Assembly: GCA_002684375.1 (NCBI GenBank)
Contig: NYVC01000024.1
Location: 1 to 5,248, forward strand
DNA: 5,248 nt
Source of the DNA: Marinovum sp.
GTDB lineage: Bacteria > Pseudomonadota > Alphaproteobacteria > Rhodobacterales > Rhodobacteraceae
Reading direction: 5' to 3'
In this document: one piece after another, positions 1 to 5,248 of the stretch
Position numbering within the stretch: position 1 is the stretch's first letter
Layout: each line of letters starts with the position of its first letter
Notes under the pieces: generated by a model
Told to the model about the DNA's origin: nothing
The model's database searches: none
The model's input: the letters and a program-made list of their open reading frames with translations, nothing else
Position numbers and translations under genes: made by a program

Positions 1-1
1 C

Positions 2-2155
2 GTGTCTCCAGTGCTTGAGGGGCGCTATGACGGCATCCGCATCTTGGGTATTGACCCGCTGACAGTGCCGCGTGGCGGTGGCGGGCTGCCGGAATTTAAC
101 AGGACCGATATCGGGGCATTTTTAACGGCTCCGGGTCTAATTTTTGGGCGGGCTGAGGTTTTGGACCGTTTGCGGGGCAGGACTTTAGCCGGTTTTGAAA
201 CCCGTCCGTTGCTGGCCCCGAATACGGCTGTGATGGATATTGCTGTGGCGCAGGAGCTGTTGGACGTTGATGCTGGGTTGACAAGGTTGATGGTCGATCC
301 ACAACAGCCGCTGGTACAGGTGTCGCTGGCGCAGATTGCGCCGCATCTGCAGCTGGCGCCCCCTGAGGCAGGCGCAGATGTTGCCCGATTGACCGGCAGT
401 TTTCATCTTAATCTGACGGCCTTTGGTTTGCTGGCGTTTGCGGTGGGTATTTTTGTGGTGCATGGCGCGATCGGGTTGGCGTTTGAACAGCGTCGTGGCA
501 TGATCCGTACCCTGCGGGCGTTGGGGGTGCCTTTGGGGCGATTGGTTGTGGTGCAGACGCTGGAATTGCTGTGTTTGGCACTGATTGCGGGAGCCGTGGG
601 GATGTGTGGAGGCTATCTGATGGCGGCGGCGTTGCTGCCCGATGTGGCCGCCACGTTGCGCGGCCTTTACGGTGCCGATGTTTCGGGAAGCTTGCATCTT
701 AGACCTGTCTGGTGGCTGTCGGGCTTTGCCATTGCGCTTTTGGGTACCGGGCTCGCGACGGCCGCAGGTCTTTGGCAGGTGCTGCGCATGCCATTACTGG
801 CGGCTGCCCGGTCGCGTGCTTGGGCACTGGCATCGCGTCGGGCCGCGCGGTGGCAGGCTGGTGCAGCGCTGGCTTTGTTGGCGCTGGCCGCAGTTTTGAC
901 CGGCTTTGGCACCGGGTTGATGGCCGGCTTTGCGCTATTGGCGGCGTTGCTGGTCGGTGCCGCATTGGCGCTGCCGCTGGCACTGGATCAGACTTTAGCG
1001 CTGCTGGCGGGGCGGGCCAAAACGGCTACGGTTGCGTGGTTCTGGGCTGACACGCGTCAGCAGGTGCCGGGATTGTCGCTGGCGCTGATGGCGCTGCTGC
1101 TGGCGATGGCGGCAAATATCGGCGTCTCAACCATGGTCTCATCGTTTCGCCAAACCTTTGTGGGGTTTCTCGACCAGCGTTTGGCCGCTGAACTGTATGT
1201 TTCGGCCCAAAACGCGGGGCAGGCGGCAGATTTACAACGCTTTCTAGAAGGGCGTGTCGATGCCGTGCTGCCGGTGCAATCGGTCTCGCGGCCGCTTATG
1301 GGGGTGCCGGTCGCGATCTATGGCAACCGGCCGCATGCGACCTATCGCAACAATTGGCAGTTTCTGCAGGCTGTGCCCGATGTCTGGCAACGGGTCGCTG
1401 AAGGCAAGGCACTGATCGTCAATGAACAGCTGTTCCGCCGCGCCGGCTTGCAACTGGGGCAAAAACTGGCCATCGGCCCAGATCAAACCCTCGGCTACAG
1501 TTTGCAGATTGCAGGGATCTATGGTGATTACGGCAATCCTGTCGGTCAGGTTGTGATCACCGAGGACCTGTTCAAACAGCTTTATCCGGAGGTAGTTGCG
1601 CAGCGCTTTGGGCTGCGTCTCGATCCGTCCCAAGTGTCAATTTTACGCGGTGACCTGATGAAGCGTTTTGATTTATCTGAGAGTAATGTGATAGATCAGG
1701 CGCAAATTAAAGCGCTATCTCTGGCAGTTTTTGAGCGCACATTTACTGTGACGGCGGCGCTGAATGTTCTGACGCTTGCAGTGGCAGGCTTCGCGATCTT
1801 GATGAGTTTGTTAACCTTGGCGGGCTTGCGTTTGCCACAGCTTGCACCGGTCTGGGCGCTGGGGGTGACGCGGGCCCGTCTGGCGGGGTTTGAGGTGCTG
1901 CGCGCGGTGATACTGGCGGCCTTTACGAGCCTGATGGCGCTGGGCTTGGGGTTGCTTTTGGCGTGGGTTTTACTGGCGGTCATCAATGTGGAAGCCTTCG
2001 GCTGGCGATTGCCCATGGATGTCTTTCCGGCGCAATATGCGCGTCTGGGAGCGCTGGCGTTAATGGCGGCGTTATTGGCGGCGCTGTGGCCGGCATGGCG
2101 GTTGGTGCGCCGGTCGCCAGCCGATCTTTTGCAGGTGTTTAGCAATGAACGTTAA
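2..2155 (+). CDS. FtsX/LolC-type ABC transporter permease, AttF/AttG-like fusion (5' partial)
   Basis: Inner-membrane permease of an FtsX-type (MacB/LolCDE-related) ABC exporter, which would work with a cytoplasmic ATPase not in this window. The frame is open to the left edge, so the GTG at position 2 is probably an internal valine. Numbering from that codon, I read an extracytoplasmic domain (about 1-130), membrane segments near 139-160, 182-212 and 236-262 (first FtsX domain), two near 286-305 and 307-328, one near 354-378, a second extracytoplasmic domain (about 380-575), and three near 583-606, 634-660 and 684-700 (second FtsX domain). That is nine of the ten helices usual for duplicated permeases; the first should lie upstream. 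FEQRRGMIRTLRALGVPLGR (161-180) is the typical cytoplasmic coupling region after the first helix of an FtsX domain, and the end PAWRLVRRSPADLL is also typical. The last 11 bases overlap a CrtC/AttH-family gene, pointing to an AttEFGH-like system. The family is secure; the substrate is unknown. Confidence 0.9.
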   Translation: MSPVLEGRYDGIRILGIDPLTVPRGGGGLPEFNRTDIGAFLTAPGLIFGRAEVLDRLRGRTLAGFETRPLLAPNTAVMDIAVAQELLDVDAGLTRLMVDPQQPLVQVSLAQIAPHLQLAPPEAGADVARLTGSFHLNLTAFGLLAFAVGIFVVHGAIGLAFEQRRGMIRTLRALGVPLGRLVVVQTLELLCLALIAGAVGMCGGYLMAAALLPDVAATLRGLYGADVSGSLHLRPVWWLSGFAIALLGTGLATAAGLWQVLRMPLLAAARSRAWALASRRAARWQAGAALALLALAAVLTGFGTGLMAGFALLAALLVGAALALPLALDQTLALLAGRAKTATVAWFWADTRQQVPGLSLALMALLLAMAANIGVSTMVSSFRQTFVGFLDQRLAAELYVSAQNAGQAADLQRFLEGRVDAVLPVQSVSRPLMGVPVAIYGNRPHATYRNNWQFLQAVPDVWQRVAEGKALIVNEQLFRRAGLQLGQKLAIGPDQTLGYSLQIAGIYGDYGNPVGQVVITEDLFKQLYPEVVAQRFGLRLDPSQVSILRGDLMKRFDLSESNVIDQAQIKALSLAVFERTFTVTAALNVLTLAVAGFAILMSLLTLAGLRLPQLAPVWALGVTRARLAGFEVLRAVILAAFTSLMALGLGLLLAWVLLAVINVEAFGWRLPMDVFPAQYARLGALALMAALLAALWPAWRLVRRSPADLLQVFSNER
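2131..2137 (+). promoter_or_regulatory. Ribosome binding site for the lipocalin gene
   Basis: GCAGGTG lies inside the permease gene, with its AGG core nine bases before the ATG at 2145. A second in-frame ATG at 2157 has no comparable purine stretch at a suitable distance, so this site favours the 2145 start and the 11-base overlap with the permease. The motif is short and only moderately convincing. Confidence 0.4.
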
Positions 2156-3224
2156 GATGGTTTTTATCCTGCTTTGGGTGTGTTTGACGGTGGCTGAGGT
2201 TGCGCGCGCGCAGGGCTTTGCCGATCTGGGAACGCCTGCGCGGGGCTTTGCAGAGCCGCAACCGGATTATAAATTGCAGTTTCCTGCGGATCATGGCGCG
2301 CATCCGGCTTTTCGCATAGAATGGTGGTATCTTACCGCTAATCTGACCGGTCCAGACCAGATCGAATACGGGCTGCAATGGACATTATTTCGCACGGCGC
2401 TGTCGCAAACTGCGCTATCGCAAAAAGCAAACAGTGGATGGAACAATACGCAGCTGTGGATGGGGCACGCGGCCGTGACCAGCCCAACGGCGCATTTCAC
2501 TGCCGAACGTCTGGCGCGGGGCGGGATCGGGCAGGCGGGCGTGACAGCCGCGCCGTTTGAGGCATGGATTGATGATTGGGTGCTTGAGGGCACAGGGCCC
2601 GGGACTGGGCTTGGCGCCGCAGCGCTGCGGGCCAGTGGGGATGAGTTTGCCTATGATATGCAGCTGCAGGCACGCGGGCCGCAGGTGCTGCATGGGCAGG
2701 ATGGCTATTCGGTTAAATCGGCTGATGGCCGGGCCAGCCATTATTATTCGCAGCCTTTTTTTGATATTTCCGGCACCTTGAGGTTGCCGCAAGGAGTGGT
2801 GCCGGTCAGGGGGCAGGCTTGGCTTGACCGCGAGTGGTCGTCGTCACCGCTTGCAGTATCACAGACCGGTTGGGACTGGTTTTCCCTCTCGTTTGCCGGT
2901 GGTGACAAACTGATGGCGTTTCAAGTGCGGGATCAGGCTGGCACCGCCTTTACCTCGGCGACCTGGATCGCTGCAAATGGCCGCGTTAAATCCTTTGGCG
3001 ATGGCGCTTTGACGGCCACGCCTTTGCACCTGACATCTGTCGCTGGACGCAGGGTGCCAACGCAATGGCGTCTGCAGTTGCCAGATAAAGACTTGGATAT
3101 CCGGATTAACGCGCTTAATCCCGGCGCATGGATGGATGTCAGCCTACCCTATTGGGAGGGACCAGTGCGCTTTGCGGGCAGTCACACAGGACGCGGCTAT
3201 TTGGAGATGACGGGTTATGAGTGA
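2145..3224 (+). CDS. Secreted lipocalin-like protein of the CrtC/AttH family
   Basis: Predicted exported protein of 359 residues with two lipocalin-like halves (CrtC-type N-terminal domain, then a Lipocalin_9-type C-terminal domain). The family binds or modifies hydrophobic molecules; many members are annotated carotenoid 1,2-hydratase or AttH. A signal peptide is visible: MNVK, a hydrophobic stretch to about residue 19, and a likely signal peptidase I cut after ARA (20-22). There is no lipobox cysteine. Family signatures are FPADHGAHPAFR with EWWY (46-62), QLWMGHAAV (103-111), YYSQP (200-204), GQAWLDREWSSSPL (223-236), GWDWFSLSF (242-250) and GRGYLEMTGY (349-358). The gene starts inside the permease gene and ends inside the flavoprotein gene, so translational coupling is likely. 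Export and the transporter neighbour argue for an AttH-like periplasmic partner rather than a carotenoid enzyme; no carotenoid gene is in view. An in-frame repeat lies near residues 85-94. Family call firm, role inferred. Confidence 0.9.
   Translation: MNVKMVFILLWVCLTVAEVARAQGFADLGTPARGFAEPQPDYKLQFPADHGAHPAFRIEWWYLTANLTGPDQIEYGLQWTLFRTALSQTALSQKANSGWNNTQLWMGHAAVTSPTAHFTAERLARGGIGQAGVTAAPFEAWIDDWVLEGTGPGTGLGAAALRASGDEFAYDMQLQARGPQVLHGQDGYSVKSADGRASHYYSQPFFDISGTLRLPQGVVPVRGQAWLDREWSSSPLAVSQTGWDWFSLSFAGGDKLMAFQVRDQAGTAFTSATWIAANGRVKSFGDGALTATPLHLTSVAGRRVPTQWRLQLPDKDLDIRINALNPGAWMDVSLPYWEGPVRFAGSHTGRGYLEMTGYE
2397..2426 (+). repeat. Two-copy 15-bp in-frame tandem repeat in the lipocalin gene
   Basis: GCGCTGTCGCAAACT (2397-2411) is followed directly by GCGCTATCGCAAAAA (2412-2426), 12 of 15 bases identical. 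It encodes ALSQT-ALSQK at about residues 85-94, in a probable loop between EYGLQWTLFR and the conserved QLWMGHAAV strand. It looks like a small slippage duplication that keeps the frame. Confidence 0.6.
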
Positions 3225-3774
3225 ATGGTTTGAGAGTTTGGACGGCATTTTTGCACAGCTCTGGACGGGGCTTGAACAGGGCGTCGCCGATAGAAACGCA
3301 CCAGCGCGGCACCCGACAATTGCCACGGTCAGCGTCGATGGATGGCCAGAAACCCGCATGGTTGTTCTACGTGCCGCCACACGTGAGACCGGAGGGTTAG
3401 AGGTGCACACCGATATTACTTCGGCGAAAGTGGCAAGCCTGCGCGCGCAGCCCCGCGCCGAGTTGCATGTCTGGGACAGTGAAAAGCGCCTGCAGACGCG
3501 GGCGCGTTGCACGGTGACGATGACCAGCGGTGTGGCGGCGGCCGAAATTTGGAAAAATGTGCCCGATCCGGGGCGGCAGAGTTACGGCATAACGCCGCCG
3601 CCGGGTCATCCGATCGCCACGGCGCTCGCTTATGAAAAACGCCCCTTGTTGGACAGCTTTGCGGTGTTGACGTGCCAGATTGACCGCATTGATGCGGTCT
3701 ATCTTGGCGCGGCGCACCGGCGCGCGGTGTTTGTCCGGAAAGATTGTTGGGCCGGCCAATGGTGCGCGCCCTAG
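3217..3774 (+). CDS. Pyridoxamine 5'-phosphate oxidase-like FMN-binding protein (Alr4036-type)
   Basis: Cytoplasmic 185-residue protein with the split-barrel flavin-binding fold of the PNPOx-like superfamily, probably an FMN-dependent oxidoreductase working as a dimer. Visible signatures are RHPTIATVSVDGWPETRMVV (31-50) followed by LR (first barrel strands and FMN-phosphate arginines), TDITSAKVASLRAQPRAELH (65-84) followed by VWD, corresponding to the TD-x-x-S-x-K region, LQTRARCTV (92-100), W112 with RQSYG (120-124), and HRRAVFVR (167-174) near the end. The C terminus WCAP is shorter and different from the RLAP-type ending of true PdxH, so I do not call vitamin B6 synthesis. The ATG overlaps the lipocalin stop by eight bases; GGAG at 3203-3206, ten bases upstream, is a fair ribosome site. 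It is the last gene of the overlapping cluster. Whether it acts on the exported molecule or is a passenger cannot be told from sequence. Confidence 0.85.
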   Translation: MSEWFESLDGIFAQLWTGLEQGVADRNAPARHPTIATVSVDGWPETRMVVLRAATRETGGLEVHTDITSAKVASLRAQPRAELHVWDSEKRLQTRARCTVTMTSGVAAAEIWKNVPDPGRQSYGITPPPGHPIATALAYEKRPLLDSFAVLTCQIDRIDAVYLGAAHRRAVFVRKDCWAGQWCAP

Positions 3775-3807
3775 CGCTGGGTTTTCCAGCGCAGAACTTC
3801 TTGTTTT
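3774..3807 (+). terminator. Possible weak intrinsic terminator after the three-gene cluster
   Basis: GCGCTGG (3774-3780), loop GTTTT and CCAGCGC (3786-3792) form a perfect 7-bp GC-rich stem beginning on the last base of the flavoprotein stop codon. A T-containing stretch ending TTGTTTT (3801-3807) follows, but nine to eleven bases after the stem rather than directly, so termination may be inefficient or the hairpin may only protect the 3' end of the mRNA. Confidence 0.4.
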
Positions 3808-3833
3808 ATAAAGTTTTGGCGCCCGGATATATT
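3805..3833 (+). promoter_or_regulatory. Candidate sigma-70-type promoter of the aminotransferase gene
   Basis: TTTATA (3805-3810, four of six matches to TTGACA) lies 17 bases before TATATT (3828-3833, five of six matches to TATAAT). Transcription would begin near 3840, giving a leader of about 35 bases before the ATG at 3875. The stretch is AT-rich compared with its flanks and sits just after the hairpin that closes the upstream cluster. The prediction rests on consensus matching only. Confidence 0.35.
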
Positions 3834-3865
3834 TTGGGTTGACCTCGACCGGATCACTTGTCATC

Positions 3866-3870
3866 AGGTG
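3866..3870 (+). promoter_or_regulatory. Weak ribosome binding site that favours the ATG at 3875
   Basis: AGGTG ends four bases before the ATG at 3875 (six bases from the AGG core). The only alternative upstream start in frame, TTG at 3839, has no purine-rich site in front of it and coincides with the predicted transcription start near 3840, so it is unlikely to be used. Confidence 0.4.
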
Positions 3871-3874
3871 TGCC

Positions 3875-5077
3875 ATGAATGAGCATTTTACAGGCAGTTT
3901 TACCCAGCAGGAGCCGATCCCGGATACCGCGATTGATGCCGCGGTTGCGGTGCTTAAATCCGGCCGCTTGCACCGCTATAACACGGGGCCTGACGAGGCC
4001 GGTGAAGTGGCATTGCTAGAGCAGGAATTTGCGGCTGAAATGGATGCAAAATATTGCCTTGCGGTGGCCTCAGGCGGCTATGCGATGACAACGGCGCTGC
4101 GTGCGATTGGTGTCAAGCCGGGCGATAGAGTTCTGACCAACGCCTTTACATTGGCACCGGTGCCGGGGGCGATTGCAGCCGTGGGTGCGGTTCCGGTGTT
4201 TGTTGGTGTCACCGAAGATCTGGTGATTGATCTCGATGATTTGGCAGCAAAAGCCGATCAGGCTGATGTGCTCCTGCTAAGCCACATGCGCGGCCATATT
4301 TGTGATATGGACCGCTTGTTGGCGCTTTGCGGTGCGACCGACATCAAGATCATTGAAGATTGCGCCCATACCATGGGGGCGAAATGGCGTGGCCGATGGT
4401 CGGGGCGGGACGGCATTATCGGGTGTTATTCGACCCAGACCTATAAGCACCTGAATTCTGGTGAGGGCGGTTTTCTGGTCACTGATGATGATGCGGTGAT
4501 GGCACGTGCGGTGGTTTTGTCGGGGTCCTATATGTTGTACGGGCGCCATCTGGCAGCTCCCGGGGCCGAGGCTTTTGAGGCCGTTAAATATGACACGCCC
4601 AATATATCGGGCCGCATGGACCATCTGCGCGCGGCCATTTTACGCCCGCAATTGCAGCGTCTGGCCAGCCAGTGTGCAGCTTGGAATACCCGTTACCGCG
4701 AAGTCGAAAAGGGTTTGACTGAATGTCCCGGCCTGCGGTTGATTGCGCGCCCCGAGGCTGAAACCTATGTCGGATCGTCTATTCAGTTTTTGTTATTGGA
4801 TTGGGATGCGGCAGGCGTTCAAGATGTGCTGGCGCGCTGTGCCGCCCGTGGGGTCGAATTGAAATGGTTTGGCGGTGCCGAACCCATGGGCTTTACTTCG
4901 CGCTATGACAGCTGGCGCTATGCGCCGGCAGAGCCTCTGCCTGAGAGCGACCGGATTTTGGCAGGTCTGATTGATATGCGCCTACCACTGACGTTTTCAT
5001 TGGATGATTGCGCGCTGATCGCCCGGATCATCCGCTCCGAAGTCGGCGCGGTCTATCAAAAGCAGCCCGTGCAATAA
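3875..5077 (+). CDS. DegT/DnrJ/EryC1/StrS-family PLP-dependent aminotransferase
   Basis: Predicted cytoplasmic aminotransferase (fold type I, 400 residues, usual family length). Members usually transfer an amino group, often from glutamate, to a keto-sugar nucleotide, but some act elsewhere. Visible landmarks are a glycine-rich cofactor region VASGGYAM (64-71), NAFTLAPVPGAI (89-100) in the place of the aromatic-threonine segment that packs on PLP, SHMRGHICDMD (136-146), IEDCAHTMGAKWRGR (160-174) with Asp162 as the likely partner of the pyridine nitrogen, and YSTQTYKHLNSGEGG (185-199) with Lys191 as the Schiff-base lysine. NISGRMDHLRAAIL (243-256) is the usual partner-subunit motif. All key residues are present, so it is probably active. 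Departures from common members are GGY instead of GT(S) in the cofactor loop and STQTYKHL instead of an S-F-x-P-T-K-N-type sequence. I chose ATG 3875 over TTG 3839 because of AGGTG just upstream. A separate promoter is likely. No sugar-nucleotide gene is nearby, so the substrate is unknown. Confidence 0.88.
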   Translation: MNEHFTGSFTQQEPIPDTAIDAAVAVLKSGRLHRYNTGPDEAGEVALLEQEFAAEMDAKYCLAVASGGYAMTTALRAIGVKPGDRVLTNAFTLAPVPGAIAAVGAVPVFVGVTEDLVIDLDDLAAKADQADVLLLSHMRGHICDMDRLLALCGATDIKIIEDCAHTMGAKWRGRWSGRDGIIGCYSTQTYKHLNSGEGGFLVTDDDAVMARAVVLSGSYMLYGRHLAAPGAEAFEAVKYDTPNISGRMDHLRAAILRPQLQRLASQCAAWNTRYREVEKGLTECPGLRLIARPEAETYVGSSIQFLLLDWDAAGVQDVLARCAARGVELKWFGGAEPMGFTSRYDSWRYAPAEPLPESDRILAGLIDMRLPLTFSLDDCALIARIIRSEVGAVYQKQPVQ

Positions 5078-5248
5078 ACGGTTCTCTTAGATCGCTGTGG
5101 GCTTGTGGTGGGTTGACTGGGAAAACCGTCAGGCGCTTTGAGCAGGTTTTGTTGTGGAGACAGGTCAGTCAAACAGCGTGTTGCCGTCATTGGAACTGGA
5201 AAATTTAAATAGAATAGGGCATACCGTGCTCATTGTATTTATATTTTT
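5078..5248. other. Intergenic region without a supported gene, ending in an AT-rich block
   Basis: After the aminotransferase stop (TAA, 5075-5077) no convincing gene or textbook terminator is seen. ACGGTT (5078-5083) and AACCGT (5124-5129) are inverted copies 40 bases apart, too distant to form a clear terminator and lacking a following T-run. The last 53 bases (5196-5248) contain only 15 G/C, far below the rest of the window. This looks like upstream DNA of a gene to the right. Confidence 0.5.
5181..5215 (+). promoter_or_regulatory. Very tentative promoter for a gene beyond the right edge
   Basis: TTGCCG (5181-5186, four of six) is followed after 18 bases by TTAAAT (5205-5210, four of six); TAGAAT (5210-5215, five of six) is a better -10 but has no well-spaced -35. 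The AT-rich setting is the main support. Confidence 0.15.

Noticed and set aside
1244..1633. Open frame of 129 codons on the minus strand inside the permease gene
   Set aside because: It lies antisense to well-conserved permease coding sequence, has low-complexity shadow composition, and has no recognisable domain or ribosome site.
2617..2630. Perfect 14-bp palindrome CCGCAGCGCTGCGG inside the lipocalin gene
   Set aside because: It lies in a GC-rich coding stretch encoding alanine- and leucine-rich sequence; one such palindrome in about 5 kb is not far from chance and there is no second copy.
3839..3874. N-terminal extension of the aminotransferase from TTG at 3839 (12 extra residues)
   Set aside because: There is no ribosome site before the TTG, it coincides with the predicted transcription start, and the extra residues match nothing typical of the family; ATG 3875 with AGGTG upstream is better.
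3397..3876. Open frame of 159 codons on the minus strand across the flavoprotein gene and intergenic region
   Set aside because: It is antisense to a recognisable flavin-binding protein gene, rich in arginine and histidine as expected of a shadow frame, and matches no family I know.
5078..5129. Inverted repeat ACGGTT ... AACCGT as a terminator of the aminotransferase gene
   Set aside because: The arms are six bases and 40 bases apart, with no T-run after the second arm. Such pairs occur by chance.
5008..5208. Open frame of 66 codons on the plus strand overlapping the end of the aminotransferase gene
   Set aside because: It begins inside conserved aminotransferase coding sequence in another frame, has no ribosome site and gives an arbitrary-looking peptide.
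5166..5234. Minus-strand 22-codon frame starting ATG-AGC-ACG near the right edge
   Set aside because: It is very short and has no Shine-Dalgarno sequence upstream; it could be chance in AT-rich DNA.

Overview
The window is a dense, one-directional (+ strand) stretch of bacterial chromosome. It carries four protein genes, no RNA gene, no mobile element and no CRISPR array. Estimated by eye, the base composition is moderately high in GC. The alanine-rich proteins, weak Shine-Dalgarno sites and overlapping starts and stops suggest an alphaproteobacterium, plausibly a marine Rhodobacterales/Roseobacter-type organism. That placement is an inference from style; no marker gene is present.

Positions 2-3774 look like the 3' part of one operon of three overlapping genes. 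(1) The C-terminal 717 codons of an FtsX/LolC-type ABC transporter permease; its true start and probably its ATPase lie upstream. (2) A secreted lipocalin-like CrtC/AttH-family protein, starting inside the last codons of the permease. (3) A small FMN-binding protein of the pyridoxamine 5'-phosphate oxidase-like superfamily, starting inside the last codons of the lipocalin gene. The first two match the AttEFGH arrangement: a fused AttF/AttG-like permease followed by AttH. The simplest reading is an inner-membrane machine that moves a lipophilic molecule, with a periplasmic lipocalin partner. The substrate is unknown and the flavoprotein's role in it is unproven.

Positions 3775-3874 form a short intergenic region. 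A 7-bp GC-rich hairpin begins at the stop codon of the flavoprotein gene, and a plausible sigma-70-type promoter follows. This suggests that the fourth gene is a separate transcription unit.

Positions 3875-5077 encode a PLP-dependent aminotransferase of the DegT/DnrJ/EryC1/StrS fold with its Schiff-base lysine in place. No sugar-nucleotide pathway gene is visible beside it, so its substrate cannot be named. Positions 5078-5248 contain no supported gene. The last 53 bases are sharply AT-rich (15 G/C of 53) and may be the promoter/leader of a gene beyond the window.

I found no clear evidence of a wholly new system. The most interesting element is the permease-lipocalin-flavoprotein cluster of unknown substrate.
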